A DNA stretch of 64,000 nt, from contig NZ_FNCO01000011.1 of assembly GCF_900100795.1 (NCBI RefSeq), forward strand, positions 62,001 to 126,000, given 5' to 3'. Position numbers and translations under genes: made by a program. Under the pieces are notes generated by a model that saw nothing but the letters and a program-made list of their open reading frames with translations, was not told the DNA's origin and did not search any database. Below are positions 26,090 to 34,992 of the stretch, piece after piece (the first letter of the stretch is position 1; the number at the start of each line of letters is the position of its first letter). Source of the stretch: Pseudomonas abietaniphila (GTDB taxonomy: Bacteria; Pseudomonadota; Gammaproteobacteria; Pseudomonadales; Pseudomonadaceae).

Positions 26090-28027
26090 ATGCCTGTCTG
26101 GCGAAAGAGTATTCAGTGGCAACTGACACTGAGCATGGGTGCTGCGCTGGTGATCAGCAGCCTGATCGTCATTGCGATTTATGCCTTCGCACTGAACAAA
26201 CTGACCGACCGTTATTTGCTCCAGCAAGCGATGCCGGCCAGTGTCGAAGCGATCCGTAACGACCTCGAACGTCTGCTGGCAGCCCCTCTGACCGCCGCCA
26301 GCGACATTGCCGATAACACGCTGGTGTCCGACTGGCTGAGCTCGGGTGAAGACGCGGCGCAACAACCGTCTTTCATTCGTTACCTGGCGAAAATCAAGGA
26401 CCAGCACAACGCGCTGACCACCTTCATCGTCGCCAAGGACAGCGGTCACTACATCACCAACAAGGGTGCGGACCGCACGCTGCAACGCGGCCCTGCCGAA
26501 AACAGCTGGTTCTACGGATTTCTCGACAGCAACAAGCAACGCTCGCCGGACATCGACATTGATGCCACGACCAAGGTGCCGACGCTGTTCATTAACCAGC
26601 GCATCGAGCACAACGGCACAGTGGTGGGTGTGGCGGGCCTGGGCTTCAGCATGAGCGCGCTGTCGCAGATGGTGCGCGACTTCCATTTCGGTAAGGAAGG
26701 CCAGGTGTACCTGGTCAGCCCGGACGGCAAGGTCAAAGTGCACCCGAACGCGGAGTTCAATGACCGTGAAACATTGACGCAACTGGTGGGTGATTCCGCC
26801 GCGCGGGCGCTGTTGAGCCAGACCGGCGACGGCCAGGCGCTGGCGTTCGAACGCAAGGGTCAAGCCTATGTGGCGGTCGCCAAGCCCGTTGCCTCGCTGG
26901 GCTGGACGCTGGTGAGCGAGGTCCCGCTGGCGGAAGTCTATGGCCCGGCCAAGGACGCCTTGACCACCATTTCGGCGATCAGCCTCGCCGTCGTGCTGTG
27001 TTTCCTGGGCTTCGTTGCCTGGATCGCCCGAGGGATCGTGCGGCCCATTCAACAGGTGACCAATGCGCTGGTCGACATCGGTGGCGGCCAGGGCGATCTC
27101 ACCCGACGTCTGGACGACAGCCGTGCGAACGAGTTGGGCGACCTGGCCCGGGGCTTCAACCGCTTCATCGAAAGCTTGCGCCTGCTGATCGGTGACGTGC
27201 TGAAAACCAGCGAACAATTGCGCCACAGCGTGGTGGACGTGGCGCGTGTGGTCGACAGCACCTCAAGCCGCGCGCTCAAGCAACAACAGATGACAGACAT
27301 GGTGGCCACCGCGGTTCACGAGATGGGCCTGACCGTGCAGGAAATCGCTCGCAACGCTGGCGCCGCGGCTGACGTATCGCGCAATACCCATCAGGAAGCG
27401 GTGTCGGCGAAAAAGGTGGTCGGCGAGTCCATCGGTCACATCCAAAGCATGTCTGACGGCGTTGGCACTGCAGCCGGTGCCGTGGAAAACCTGGCGACGC
27501 AGATCTCCACCATCGATCAGGTGCTCAGCGTGATTCGCAGCATTTCCGAGCAGACCAACCTGCTGGCGCTTAACGCGGCCATTGAAGCCGCGCGCGCGGG
27601 CGAGATGGGTCGCGGTTTCGCCGTGGTCGCCGACGAAGTGCGCACCCTCGCCGGACGCACTCAGAGCGCCACGTCGGAAATCCAGCAGATGATGGGGGAA
27701 TTGAAAAGCGGCGCCGACCAAGCCGTCACCTCCATGCGCGCCGGTCAAGCGGCGACAGGCACGGGTGTGGAAGCCAGTCGCCGCACGGGCAACTCACTGG
27801 ATGCGATTGCCGGACATGTCGAAGAGCTGACCGACCGCAACCATCAGGTCGCCGCCGCCACCGAGGAACAAAGCACCGTGACCGAAGAGATCAACCGCAA
27901 CGTGCAAGGCATCGCCGATCTGGCGCAATCCACGGCCAGCGATGTAAAAGCCTGCCGGGAAGACTGCCAGCGGTTGTCGGAAAAAGCCGAGCATCTGGCG
28001 GCGCAGATGGCGCGGTTCAGGTTGTGA
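26090..28027 (+). CDS. Methyl-accepting chemotaxis protein with dCache sensor
   Basis: This 645-residue chemoreceptor has an N-terminal membrane helix, a periplasmic double-Cache domain of about 250 residues (conserved NSWFYGFLDS and KEGQVYLVSPDGKV), a second helix, HAMP, and a cytoplasmic signalling domain. The hairpin tip SEQTNLLALNAAIEAARAGE is intact, so it should signal through CheW/CheA. I do not see the R-x-W amino-acid-binding signature of PctA-type sensors, so the ligand is open. It stands alone, with no che genes nearby. Confidence 0.93.
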   Translation: MPVWRKSIQWQLTLSMGAALVISSLIVIAIYAFALNKLTDRYLLQQAMPASVEAIRNDLERLLAAPLTAASDIADNTLVSDWLSSGEDAAQQPSFIRYLAKIKDQHNALTTFIVAKDSGHYITNKGADRTLQRGPAENSWFYGFLDSNKQRSPDIDIDATTKVPTLFINQRIEHNGTVVGVAGLGFSMSALSQMVRDFHFGKEGQVYLVSPDGKVKVHPNAEFNDRETLTQLVGDSAARALLSQTGDGQALAFERKGQAYVAVAKPVASLGWTLVSEVPLAEVYGPAKDALTTISAISLAVVLCFLGFVAWIARGIVRPIQQVTNALVDIGGGQGDLTRRLDDSRANELGDLARGFNRFIESLRLLIGDVLKTSEQLRHSVVDVARVVDSTSSRALKQQQMTDMVATAVHEMGLTVQEIARNAGAAADVSRNTHQEAVSAKKVVGESIGHIQSMSDGVGTAAGAVENLATQISTIDQVLSVIRSISEQTNLLALNAAIEAARAGEMGRGFAVVADEVRTLAGRTQSATSEIQQMMGELKSGADQAVTSMRAGQAATGTGVEASRRTGNSLDAIAGHVEELTDRNHQVAAATEEQSTVTEEINRNVQGIADLAQSTASDVKACREDCQRLSEKAEHLAAQMARFRL

Positions 28028-28081
28028 GCAACCACCGCGCATCGTGATCTGAACGCCTGACCTGTGGGAGCGTGTGCGGCG

Positions 28082-28642
28082 CTAGCCCAGGCCCTGCAAA
28101 ATCGTCTCAGTCGCCACCACCTGCGCGTATTCGCCGTGCAGGTTGGCCAGCGACATCCCGTGGATCTCTTCGGCGGTGCGCGGATGACCGAAAAAATCCG
28201 CACCGTCGAAGGTGTAGCAGGCGTCATGGGGCACGATCACCTCAAACCCCAGATTGCCCCCGCTACGCGCCGTAGACTCCACCGAGTTGTGGGTTACGAC
28301 ACCGACGATCACCACCTGATTGATGCCGTCCGCGCGCAACCAGCCTTCCAGTGCCGAATGACAAAATGCATCCGGCACCTGTTTGTGCAGCTCCCCTTCC
28401 CCGTCCCACGGCAGAAATTCAGGCTGGAATTCGACCCCCGACTGCTTAGGCCAGAACACGGAATCCGGCTCGCGGGAAAAATGCCGGACGTGAATCACCG
28501 TCCGATCGGTTCGGCGCCACGCGTCCAGCAGCGCCAGCATCTGCCGCTCTGCATCAGGGTTGTTCCGCCGCCCCAGCTTCGGGTGGTTGATGCCTTGCTG
28601 CATGTCGATGATGACCAGCGCGGCCTTGGGGTGGATGTTCAT
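28082..28642 (-). CDS. Isochorismatase-like 'cysteine hydrolase' with Ser at the nucleophile site
   Basis: This 186-residue protein has the family fold: Asp13 in IIDMQQG, Lys87 in LHKQVPDAF, and the loop VVTHNSVESTAR. In cysteine hydrolases the residue before Val in that loop is the catalytic Cys; here it is Ser120. It may be a Ser variant, a pseudo-enzyme, or closer to the isochorismatases that lack the Cys. The start (28642) follows AAGAGAG and lies 13 bases after the stop of the upstream LysR gene on the same strand, so they are probably co-transcribed. Confidence 0.85.
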   Translation of the reverse strand: MNIHPKAALVIIDMQQGINHPKLGRRNNPDAERQMLALLDAWRRTDRTVIHVRHFSREPDSVFWPKQSGVEFQPEFLPWDGEGELHKQVPDAFCHSALEGWLRADGINQVVIVGVVTHNSVESTARSGGNLGFEVIVPHDACYTFDGADFFGHPRTAEEIHGMSLANLHGEYAQVVATETILQGLG

Positions 28643-28655
28643 GAATTCGCTCTCT

Positions 28656-29588
28656 TCAAATGGCACTGAAATGTCTGGCCAGCTGCTGTTCGGCAAACTG
28701 CTCAATGATGAAATCGACAAACGCCCGCGTCTTCCCAGGCAGCAGCTTGTGTTCACTGTAATAAATCGAAATGGCGCCGTCCTCGACATACCAATCCGGC
28801 AACACGCGCTGCAAGGCGCCGCTGCGTAAATAAGGCAGCGCAAACGGCATGCTCACCAGCGCGACACCCAAGCCTTGCATCGCCGCCCGGCACGCCGCTT
28901 CGGAATCGCTCAGGGTCATGCGCGCCTTCAAGCGCAACGGGCTTTGCTCCTGGCTGCGGTGAGTGAGCGGCCAGGCGCGGATTCTGCCCGTTTGTGGCGA
29001 ACGAATCAGGATGCCGTCGCACCCACTCAAATCGTCAGGGTGTTCGAGCCCCGGATGCGCCGACAGCCACTGTGCAGACGCCACCAGCACACGATGGGCT
29101 GGCGTCAGCTTGCGGGCGACGACACCTTGCGGCAGATCGAAACCGCCGCCAATCGCGGCATCAAAACCCTGCCCGATCAAGTCCACCTGACGGTTATCGA
29201 AATGCCAGTCAGGCGTGATCGCCGGGTAGCGACGCAGAAACTCGCCCAGCAACGGCACCACGTATAAACAGCCGAACATCGTGCCCACGCTGACCTTCAA
29301 CGTGCCTGCCGGACTGCCTTCGGCGCTCGCCAGATTGGCGACTGCGTTCTGGATGGTATTGAAGCTCGCGCGGACCTCTTCCAGAAATCGTTGTCCGGCT
29401 TCCGTCAGGGTCAGTCGACGCGTACTACGCTGGAACAGCCGCACGCCGAGCCGACTTTCCAGCTTCGCGACGCTTTTGCCCACGGCGGCCGGGGTCAGGC
29501 TCAGACGCCGGGCCGCTTCAGCGAAGCTCCCGACCTCCGCGCTGCGCACGAAACATTCAATGCTGGTGAAGTTTTCCATTTCACTCAT
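28656..29588 (-). CDS. LysR-family transcriptional regulator
   Basis: This 310-residue regulator has an N-terminal LysR helix-turn-helix (FVRSAEVGSFAEAARRLSLTPAAVGK) and an effector domain of the CrgA/DsdC-like branch common beside short-chain dehydrogenases. Two in-frame ATGs (29588 and 29579) are both plausible. It is divergent from the SDR gene at 29699 and followed by the isochorismatase-like gene. The layout suggests it controls the SDR gene and possibly its own operon; the inducer is unknown. Confidence 0.92.
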   Translation of the reverse strand: MSEMENFTSIECFVRSAEVGSFAEAARRLSLTPAAVGKSVAKLESRLGVRLFQRSTRRLTLTEAGQRFLEEVRASFNTIQNAVANLASAEGSPAGTLKVSVGTMFGCLYVVPLLGEFLRRYPAITPDWHFDNRQVDLIGQGFDAAIGGGFDLPQGVVARKLTPAHRVLVASAQWLSAHPGLEHPDDLSGCDGILIRSPQTGRIRAWPLTHRSQEQSPLRLKARMTLSDSEAACRAAMQGLGVALVSMPFALPYLRSGALQRVLPDWYVEDGAISIYYSEHKLLPGKTRAFVDFIIEQFAEQQLARHFSAI

Positions 29589-29698
29589 TCACAACTTTTG
29601 GTTTACACAGACTATAGCGATTACCGGCTACCGAGAACCTAATGCGCAACAGATACTGAACCCATCCACTCACTGATCAACGGTTACAGGAGATCGAC

Positions 29699-30448
29699 AT
29701 GACTCACCCCACCAACCTCACAGGCAAAGTCGTACTGGTTCAAGGCGGCTCTCGCGGTATCGGCGCCGCCATCGTCAAACGCCTGGCCGAACAAGGCGCC
29801 GCCGGGGCCTTTACCTTCGTCAGCTCCGAAGACAAGGCCCGCGCCCTGCAGGACCACATCACCTCCGCTGGCGGCAAAGCCCTGGCGATCAAGGCCGACA
29901 GCGCGAACGAACAAGACATTCGCGGCGCCGTCGCCAAAACCGTGGACGCCTTCAAGCGCCTCGACATCCTGGTCAACAACGCAGGCGTACTGGCGGTCGC
30001 GCCGCTGGACGAGTTCACGCTGGAAGATTTCGACCGGACCCTGGCCATCAACGTGCGCAGTGTCTTCATCGCCAGCCAGGAAGCGGCCCGCCACATGGGT
30101 GACGGCGGTCGCATCATCAACATCGGCAGCACCAACGCTGACCGCATGCCCTTCGCCGGTGGCGGCGTTTATGCCATGAGCAAATCGGCACTGGTCGGCC
30201 TGACCAAAGGCCTGGCTCGGGACCTCGGCCCACGCGGCATCACCGTCAACAACGTACAACCCGGCCCGGTCGACACCGACATGAACCCGGCAAACAGTGA
30301 CTTCGCCGAATCGCTGATGGGCCTGATGGCCGTCCCTCGCTACGGCAAGGCCGAAGAAATCGCTGCAATGGTTGCCTACCTCGCAGGCCCTGAAGCGGGC
30401 TACGTCACCGGCGCCAGCCTGACCATCGACGGCGGCTTCGGCGCCTGA
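29699..30448 (+). CDS. Short-chain dehydrogenase/reductase (SDR), 3-oxoacyl-reductase-like
   Basis: This 249-residue classical SDR has the cofactor loop GGSRGIG (16–22), NNAG (93–96), and the catalytic Ser144, Tyr158 and Lys162 (YAMSK). The C-terminal YVTGASLTIDGGFGA is the usual SDR ending. It should reduce or oxidise an alcohol/carbonyl using NADPH or NADH. The ATG follows ACAGGAGATCGAC. The divergent LysR gene suggests inducible expression, perhaps by a quinone or aldehyde, but the substrate is not shown. Confidence 0.93.
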   Translation: MTHPTNLTGKVVLVQGGSRGIGAAIVKRLAEQGAAGAFTFVSSEDKARALQDHITSAGGKALAIKADSANEQDIRGAVAKTVDAFKRLDILVNNAGVLAVAPLDEFTLEDFDRTLAINVRSVFIASQEAARHMGDGGRIINIGSTNADRMPFAGGGVYAMSKSALVGLTKGLARDLGPRGITVNNVQPGPVDTDMNPANSDFAESLMGLMAVPRYGKAEEIAAMVAYLAGPEAGYVTGASLTIDGGFGA

Positions 30449-30548
30449 TCCAGACGCCCGGACCCACCACGCCCCGCCCCGCGCTTTATAAAGAAGCCGG
30501 GGCTTCATGCTTTTCTGCTTAACCGCATGAAAATTCTGAAAAAAAGTT

Positions 30549-30577
30549 TTGCCTTCGCGAGAGCTTTCGACTACATT
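30549..30577 (+). promoter_or_regulatory. Sigma-70 promoter of tRNA-Ser
   Basis: TTGCCT and TACATT are separated by exactly 17 bases, and the expected start lies about 30 bases before the mature tRNA 5' end. It is the only good promoter in the short gap after the SDR gene. Confidence 0.7.
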
Positions 30578-30613
30578 AGCGCGCCTCGACAGACTGAACG
30601 TCTGAAGAGATAC

Positions 30614-30703
30614 GGTGAAGTGTCCGAGTGGCTTAAGGAGCACGCCTGGAAAGTGTGTATACAGGAAACTGTATCGAGAGTTCGAATCTCTCCTTCACCG
30701 CCA
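30614..30703 (+). tRNA. tRNA-Ser (anticodon GGA)
   Basis: This 90-base tRNA has a GGTGAAG / CTTCACC acceptor stem, discriminator G, encoded CCA, and a long variable arm typical of class II serine tRNAs. The anticodon stem CACGC/GTGTG encloses the loop CTGGAAA with anticodon GGA at 30648–30650, reading UCC and UCU. It is a single gene with its own promoter and terminator. Confidence 0.97.
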
Positions 30704-30719
30704 CATTCGATGTAAACGA

Positions 30720-30754
30720 AACCCCTGAGATTCCTCGAGAATCCAGGGGTTTTT
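30720..30754 (+). terminator. Rho-independent terminator after tRNA-Ser
   Basis: ACCCCTG...ATTC pairs with GAAT..CAGGGGT around CTCGA, followed by five T. It directly follows the tRNA. Confidence 0.9.
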
Positions 30755-31163
30755 CGTTTCTGGTGACCCATTACGTGTCCGCCAGAGAAAGACTCGAAGC
30801 CGAGCCCTTGCCCACCGCGCCCAATAATTCAAACGAGGGTCACGTCCACCAGCGTGAACGCCGTTTTGCCCCAATCCCCTCTGCGCGCTGCCGCGCTTCT
30901 CCCATCCGTGCGGATGAACAGCCCATCCGATACGGTGTATTTTTGGGCTTATCCCTCCGTCCGCACAGATATTCAGCCGCAGGACATCGGAAAGAACGTC
31001 GTAGTGTCAATTGACCAGCTAATGTCTATCCGTTGCTTTCTACTTTAGAGGTAACCAGTTAGTACGAGGCTAGTTCTACAAAGATTACCCAGCCCGTATT
31101 CCGGCCCCCATTGCGCGCCCTATTAGAAGAAAACCAGGGCGTGGATCTCGCAGGAGTAGGTTG
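30755..31163. other. AT-richer stretch between tRNA-Ser and the XRE gene
   Basis: About 400 bases with lower GC than the flanks. Short open frames exist but none has a ribosome site or recognisable protein. Together with the XRE gene downstream, this looks like the scar of an element that once used the tRNA gene as an attachment site, although I find no repeat of the tRNA 3' end. Confidence 0.4.
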
Positions 31164-31658
31164 ATGAACGGTATTGGCAAACGCCTGAAACAGGAAAGGA
31201 AACGCTTGAAGCTGACGCAAAGTGCCCTCGGAGCCATCGGGGGCGTAGAGGCCAACGCTCAAGGTCATTACGAAAGTGGACAGCGTCTGCCCAGAGCCGA
31301 CTACCTCTTCCGTATCGCCGCGGCAGGCGTCGACATAAGCCGCGTAGTGACAGGTATCGATTCGCACAATCGAATGGAGGTGCCGCTGTTGCCCAGCGTG
31401 CCAGCAGGGCATAACGGGTACACCGACGACGAACAAGACAGCACCGAGAGCGTGGTGAAAATCATTGGGCAGCTACGTCAGAGCCTGTGGGTCACCGCCA
31501 ATGCGTTGTGCGAAGTCACCCGGCTGGTTGATTCCAGAGAGGTGCAGAAAAACGGCGATCATGTCGAGGACCATTTACGGGTTCTGCAGGGCGATGCTGA
31601 CATGTTCGTTGCATTGGCGTTGGCCAGGGTGCAAAAAGCGACTCACGAAACGCATTGA
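31164..31658 (+). CDS. XRE-family helix-turn-helix regulator, phage-like
   Basis: This 164-residue protein has an N-terminal HTH_XRE domain (KRLKQERKRLKLTQSALG then YESGQRLPRADYLFRIAAAG), very like the small regulators found in Pseudomonas prophages and tRNA-associated islands. The remaining 95 residues are a mixed helical tail without known motifs. The ATG at 31164 is preferred because CAGGAG lies seven bases upstream; a TTG codon directly precedes it. No partner toxin or phage gene is adjacent, so its target is unknown. Confidence 0.85.
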   Translation: MNGIGKRLKQERKRLKLTQSALGAIGGVEANAQGHYESGQRLPRADYLFRIAAAGVDISRVVTGIDSHNRMEVPLLPSVPAGHNGYTDDEQDSTESVVKIIGQLRQSLWVTANALCEVTRLVDSREVQKNGDHVEDHLRVLQGDADMFVALALARVQKATHETH

Positions 31659-31731
31659 GGCCAACGGCGCGCCGCTGACAGCACCCTCCCGCAAATGGTA
31701 GCCTTGCGCCATAACAGGGAGGGTTCTTTCG

Positions 31732-32163
31732 ATGAGACGGTTTGCAGGCACACTCGCCATTCTTGTGCTGGGCGCGTGCGACGCTGCCACTGCGGACGTG
31801 TTCAAGTGCATGACCCACGATGGCAGGGTCAGCTTTGCCTCCACGCCGTGTCCGAGTTATGTGGGCGATACGTTGCCGTTGCGCCCTGCACCGTCGCGGC
31901 TTTCCAGTGACTGGGAGGAGGCTGACTTTCCGCATCGGGTGAACAAGAACGCCACTGAAATCCTGCAAGTGAGCCGCCGCAGGAAGATCATCATCACCAA
32001 TGAAAAAGAAATCTCCGACCGCATGCAGGCCATTCGGCCCCCTCCTCCCGGGGTTCCGTCGACCTGTGTCGCGCCCCACTACGACAGCGCGTGTTTCGAC
32101 CCCTCCGGCGGCAAGATTCGGCAACCGGTAAAGGGCAATCTGTTTCAGTCCGGCGCCAAATAA
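31732..32163 (+). CDS. Exported DUF4124-like hypothetical protein
   Basis: This 143-residue protein has a signal peptide (about 1–21, ending TADV), then the short repeat-like segment VFKCMTHDGRVSFASTPCP, which matches the DUF4124 pattern of small periplasmic proteins with a paired Cys. The rest is charged and unstructured-looking, with two more cysteines late (STCVAPHYDSACF). Four cysteines could form two disulfides in the periplasm. Its function is not known. The ATG lies after AGGGAGGGTTC. Confidence 0.75.
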   Translation: MRRFAGTLAILVLGACDAATADVFKCMTHDGRVSFASTPCPSYVGDTLPLRPAPSRLSSDWEEADFPHRVNKNATEILQVSRRRKIIITNEKEISDRMQAIRPPPPGVPSTCVAPHYDSACFDPSGGKIRQPVKGNLFQSGAK

Positions 32164-32278
32164 GACGGCCCTTAGTTCTGGTTTTTCTGAACTGAATATT
32201 TATCGGGAACGATGTGACCGAATGTGAGAGCTGCTTAAAGTCATGCCCCATCGCCAGAATCACAACAACGAGACGGCC

Positions 32279-32677
32279 ATGACCTCCACCGCATACCGCA
32301 AAGAACACGTCCAGCAAGCCGCCGATGCGCTGATTGCTGCATTCGCCAGCAATGACATCGAAGCCTACTTCGCCGCCTTCAGCGAAGACGCCACCTTCCT
32401 GTTCTATACGCTCCCCACTCCGTTGCTCTCCCGCGCCGCTTACCGAGAAGTGTGGAATGGCTGGCAAGCCGACGGATTTGCAGTCATCGACTGCCGGTCG
32501 AGCAACGTCACGATCAGCCTGCAGGGCGACGCGGCGGTGTTCTTCCATGACGTCACCACCCATGTGCGGTTCGGCACCGAAGAGCGCCATTTCAACGAGC
32601 GCGAAACCATAGTGTTCCGCCATGACGGCAGCCAATGGCTGGCCTGTCACGAGCATTTGTCGACGCAACCGGATTAA
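32279..32677 (+). CDS. NTF2-like / SnoaL-type protein
   Basis: This 132-residue protein has the nuclear-transport-factor-2 fold pattern: an N-terminal helix (ADALIAAFASNDIEAYFAAFSEDATFLFY), a middle beta-rich part, and the ending RETIVFRHDGSQWLACHEHLS. Such proteins are often small hydrolases, isomerases or ligand-binding partners. I chose ATG 32279; a longer frame starts 12 codons upstream with no ribosome site. The neighbours give no hint of substrate. Confidence 0.75.
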   Translation: MTSTAYRKEHVQQAADALIAAFASNDIEAYFAAFSEDATFLFYTLPTPLLSRAAYREVWNGWQADGFAVIDCRSSNVTISLQGDAAVFFHDVTTHVRFGTEERHFNERETIVFRHDGSQWLACHEHLSTQPD

Positions 32678-32876
32678 TCGACGCGTCGCTCGGGTAAGCG
32701 TGCCGTTAGAGCGCGCTGCCTGGAAGAATCAATCACAACAAGCACAACGTTCCACCCGCACTTACGGTCGGTTTGTCGACCACTGCCAATGCCACGGCCG
32801 GATACCCATCGGCCAACAATAAGGGCCAGCCCTCGTGCCAGCCTTATAACAACACGACAGCGCGCAGGAATACGTC

Positions 32877-34379
32877 ATGTCTCAATCCCCTACCCGTATC
32901 GAAACCTTTGGTGTCGAACAGATTCCAGACGATCAACGCGATGCGTCGCCCATCGACCTGTTCCGCCTGACGTTCGGCGGTGCCAACACGTTCGCCACCG
33001 CCGTCCTTGGCAGTTTTCCGGTGCTGTTCGGTCTGTCGTTCCAGGCGGGCGTCTGGTCGATCATTCTGGGCATCGTGCTGGGCTCCATCATCCTTGCGCC
33101 GATGGGGCTGTTCGGCGCACTCAACGGCACCAATAACGCGGTGTCTTCGGGCGCGCATTTCGGGGTGCATGGCCGGATCGTTGGCTCGTTCCTGTCGTTG
33201 CTGACCGCCGTGGCGTTTTTCTCGTTGTCCGTCTGGAGTTCGGGCGATGCGTTGATTGGCGGTGCCAAGCGCATGGCCGGGCTGCCGGAAAACGACCTGA
33301 CGCTGGCCGTCGCCTACGGCGTGTTCGCGGTGCTGGTACTGGTGGTGTGCATTTATGGCTTCCGCTTCATGTTGTGGGTCAACAAGATTGCGGTATTCGC
33401 CTCCAGCCTGTTGTTCCTGCTCGGCATCTTCGCCTTCAGCGGCAGCTTCGACGCAGGCTTTGCAGGCACGGTCAACCAAGGCAGCGAAGGCTTCTGGGCG
33501 GCGTTCATCGGCGCGGCCCTGCTGGCGATGAGCAACCCGGTTTCGTTCGGCGCGTTCCTCGGTGACTGGTCGCGCTACATCCCGCGCAACACGTCGAAGA
33601 AACGCATCATGACCTCCGTGTTCCTGGCGCAGATCTGCACCCTGATCCCGTTCCTGTTCGGCCTTTGCACCGCCACCATTGTCGCGACACAAGCGCCGCA
33701 GTACATCACTGACAACAACTATGTCGGCGGCCTGCTGGCCGTGTCGCCGAGCTGGTTCTTCCTGCCGGTCTGCCTGATCGCGATCATCGGCGGCATGTCC
33801 ACCGGCACCACCTCGCTGTATGGCACGGGGCTGGATATGTCGAGCATGTTCCCGCGCCTGCTCAATCGCGCTCAGGCGACGATTCTGATCGGCATCGCCG
33901 CCATTGCCTTCATCTTCGTCGGCCGTTTCGCCTTCAACCTGGTGCAGAGCGTGTCGACCTTCGCCGTGTTGATCGTCACCTGCACCTCGCCCTGGATCGT
34001 GATCATGGTGCTGGGCCTGATCATCCGTCGCGGTTTTTACCATCCGGCCGATTTGCAGGTGTTCACCCGCGGCCAGAGCGGCGGTCACTATTGGTTCGAA
34101 AATGGCTGGAACTGGCGCGGTCTGGGCGCCTGGATCCCGAGCGCTGCCGTAGGCCTGTGCTTCGTGAACCTGCCGGGACAATTCGTGGGCCCGTTGGGCA
34201 ACCTTGCGGGCGGCATCGACATCAGCCTGCCGATCACGCTGGGGCTGGCCGCGTTGCTTTACATCACGCTGCTGCGTACGTTCCCGGAGCCCGTTGGTGT
34301 CTACGGCGACCACCAGCCGCATCCGCTGCTGGGTGACAATGCCCATCGGAACGCGAAAAAGCCGATGGTCATCGGCTGA
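32877..34379 (+). CDS. NCS1-family nucleobase/cytosine permease
   Basis: This 500-residue transporter has 12 predicted helices and the NCS1 signatures FGGANTFATAVLGS near the N terminus and NPVSFGAFLGDWSRYIP in the middle. NCS1 proteins import cytosine, purines, hydantoins or thiamine by ion symport. The gene stands alone, so the substrate is open. A strong terminator follows. The start MSQSPTRIETFGVEQIP has a cytoplasmic leader typical of the family; the ribosome site is weak (AGGAATACGTC). Confidence 0.92.
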   Translation: MSQSPTRIETFGVEQIPDDQRDASPIDLFRLTFGGANTFATAVLGSFPVLFGLSFQAGVWSIILGIVLGSIILAPMGLFGALNGTNNAVSSGAHFGVHGRIVGSFLSLLTAVAFFSLSVWSSGDALIGGAKRMAGLPENDLTLAVAYGVFAVLVLVVCIYGFRFMLWVNKIAVFASSLLFLLGIFAFSGSFDAGFAGTVNQGSEGFWAAFIGAALLAMSNPVSFGAFLGDWSRYIPRNTSKKRIMTSVFLAQICTLIPFLFGLCTATIVATQAPQYITDNNYVGGLLAVSPSWFFLPVCLIAIIGGMSTGTTSLYGTGLDMSSMFPRLLNRAQATILIGIAAIAFIFVGRFAFNLVQSVSTFAVLIVTCTSPWIVIMVLGLIIRRGFYHPADLQVFTRGQSGGHYWFENGWNWRGLGAWIPSAAVGLCFVNLPGQFVGPLGNLAGGIDISLPITLGLAALLYITLLRTFPEPVGVYGDHQPHPLLGDNAHRNAKKPMVIG

Positions 34380-34398
34380 GTCACCTTGCGCTTTTAAT

Positions 34399-34425
34399 AA
34401 GGGCTCACCACAGGTGAGCCCTTTT
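34399..34425 (+). terminator. Rho-independent terminator after the NCS1 permease
   Basis: AAGGGCTCACC and GGTGAGCCCTT form an 11-bp stem with a 3-base loop, ending in TTTT. It is 20 bases after the stop codon. Confidence 0.9.
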
Positions 34426-34553
34426 CATTTGCAGCACCGACAAACGGCCCGCGTGCGGCTGGCATGCGCTGCGGACATCCCGCACAATCGGGCCTCACGT
34501 CAACATCCCTACAACAGAAAATGTCAGCTCGACCCACAGGAGATCTACCTCAC

Positions 34554-34847
34554 ATGAATAAAGAAGAATGGATCGAAGCTGCCCTGCCGAATTACATCTT
34601 GACCAACCCGGCTCTGCTGGCAGAGATATCAGGCCTTAGCGAGAAAGATCAACTGGATCAGATTCTATGGGCCTTCGAGGACGAGGCCGAAGCCTTGAAC
34701 ATTGAACCCTGGGAGTTGGCTCTGGACTTCAGCGACAAATCAGAAGACGAAGTGAAGGCGCTGCGGCTGGCTGTCCATCAGGAAGCCGCCAAGACGCTGG
34801 AAATGGATTGGGAAGAGTACTGCGCGCTGAACGCGGTCGAGGTATAA
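34554..34847 (+). CDS. Small conserved acidic protein (possibly DUF6388)
   Basis: This 97-residue acidic helical protein (MNKEEWIEAALPNYILTNP... with EPWELALDFSDKSEDEVKAL) resembles a Pseudomonas family of about 100 residues that I recall as DUF6388. No signal peptide or membrane helix is seen. It sits alone between the permease and the crotonase gene. The ATG (34554) has ACAGGAG about ten bases upstream. The function is unknown. Confidence 0.7.
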   Translation: MNKEEWIEAALPNYILTNPALLAEISGLSEKDQLDQILWAFEDEAEALNIEPWELALDFSDKSEDEVKALRLAVHQEAAKTLEMDWEEYCALNAVEV

Positions 34848-34992
34848 CCCCGTTCCTCCCTCCTTCGGGCCGCGCCCTTCACTGCCCTTCACGCGGCCCG
34901 ATTTCCTGACTCATCGGTCACCCTTTACGCTTTACCTCGCCCGTTCGGGTGGGTAACGTCTGCGCCACTTCAAAACAATAAGGACTCGTCCC

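Noticed and set aside
30854..31048. A 64-codon frame downstream of tRNA-Ser
   Set aside because: No ribosome site, no recognisable protein pattern.
30614..32677. Intact prophage or integrative island at tRNA-Ser
   Set aside because: No integrase, structural or mobilisation gene, and no second copy of the tRNA end within the window.
32844..34346. A 500-codon minus-strand frame opposite the NCS1 permease
   Set aside because: The composition is Arg/Gln/Asp-rich low-complexity typical of antisense frames; the plus strand is a recognisable permease.
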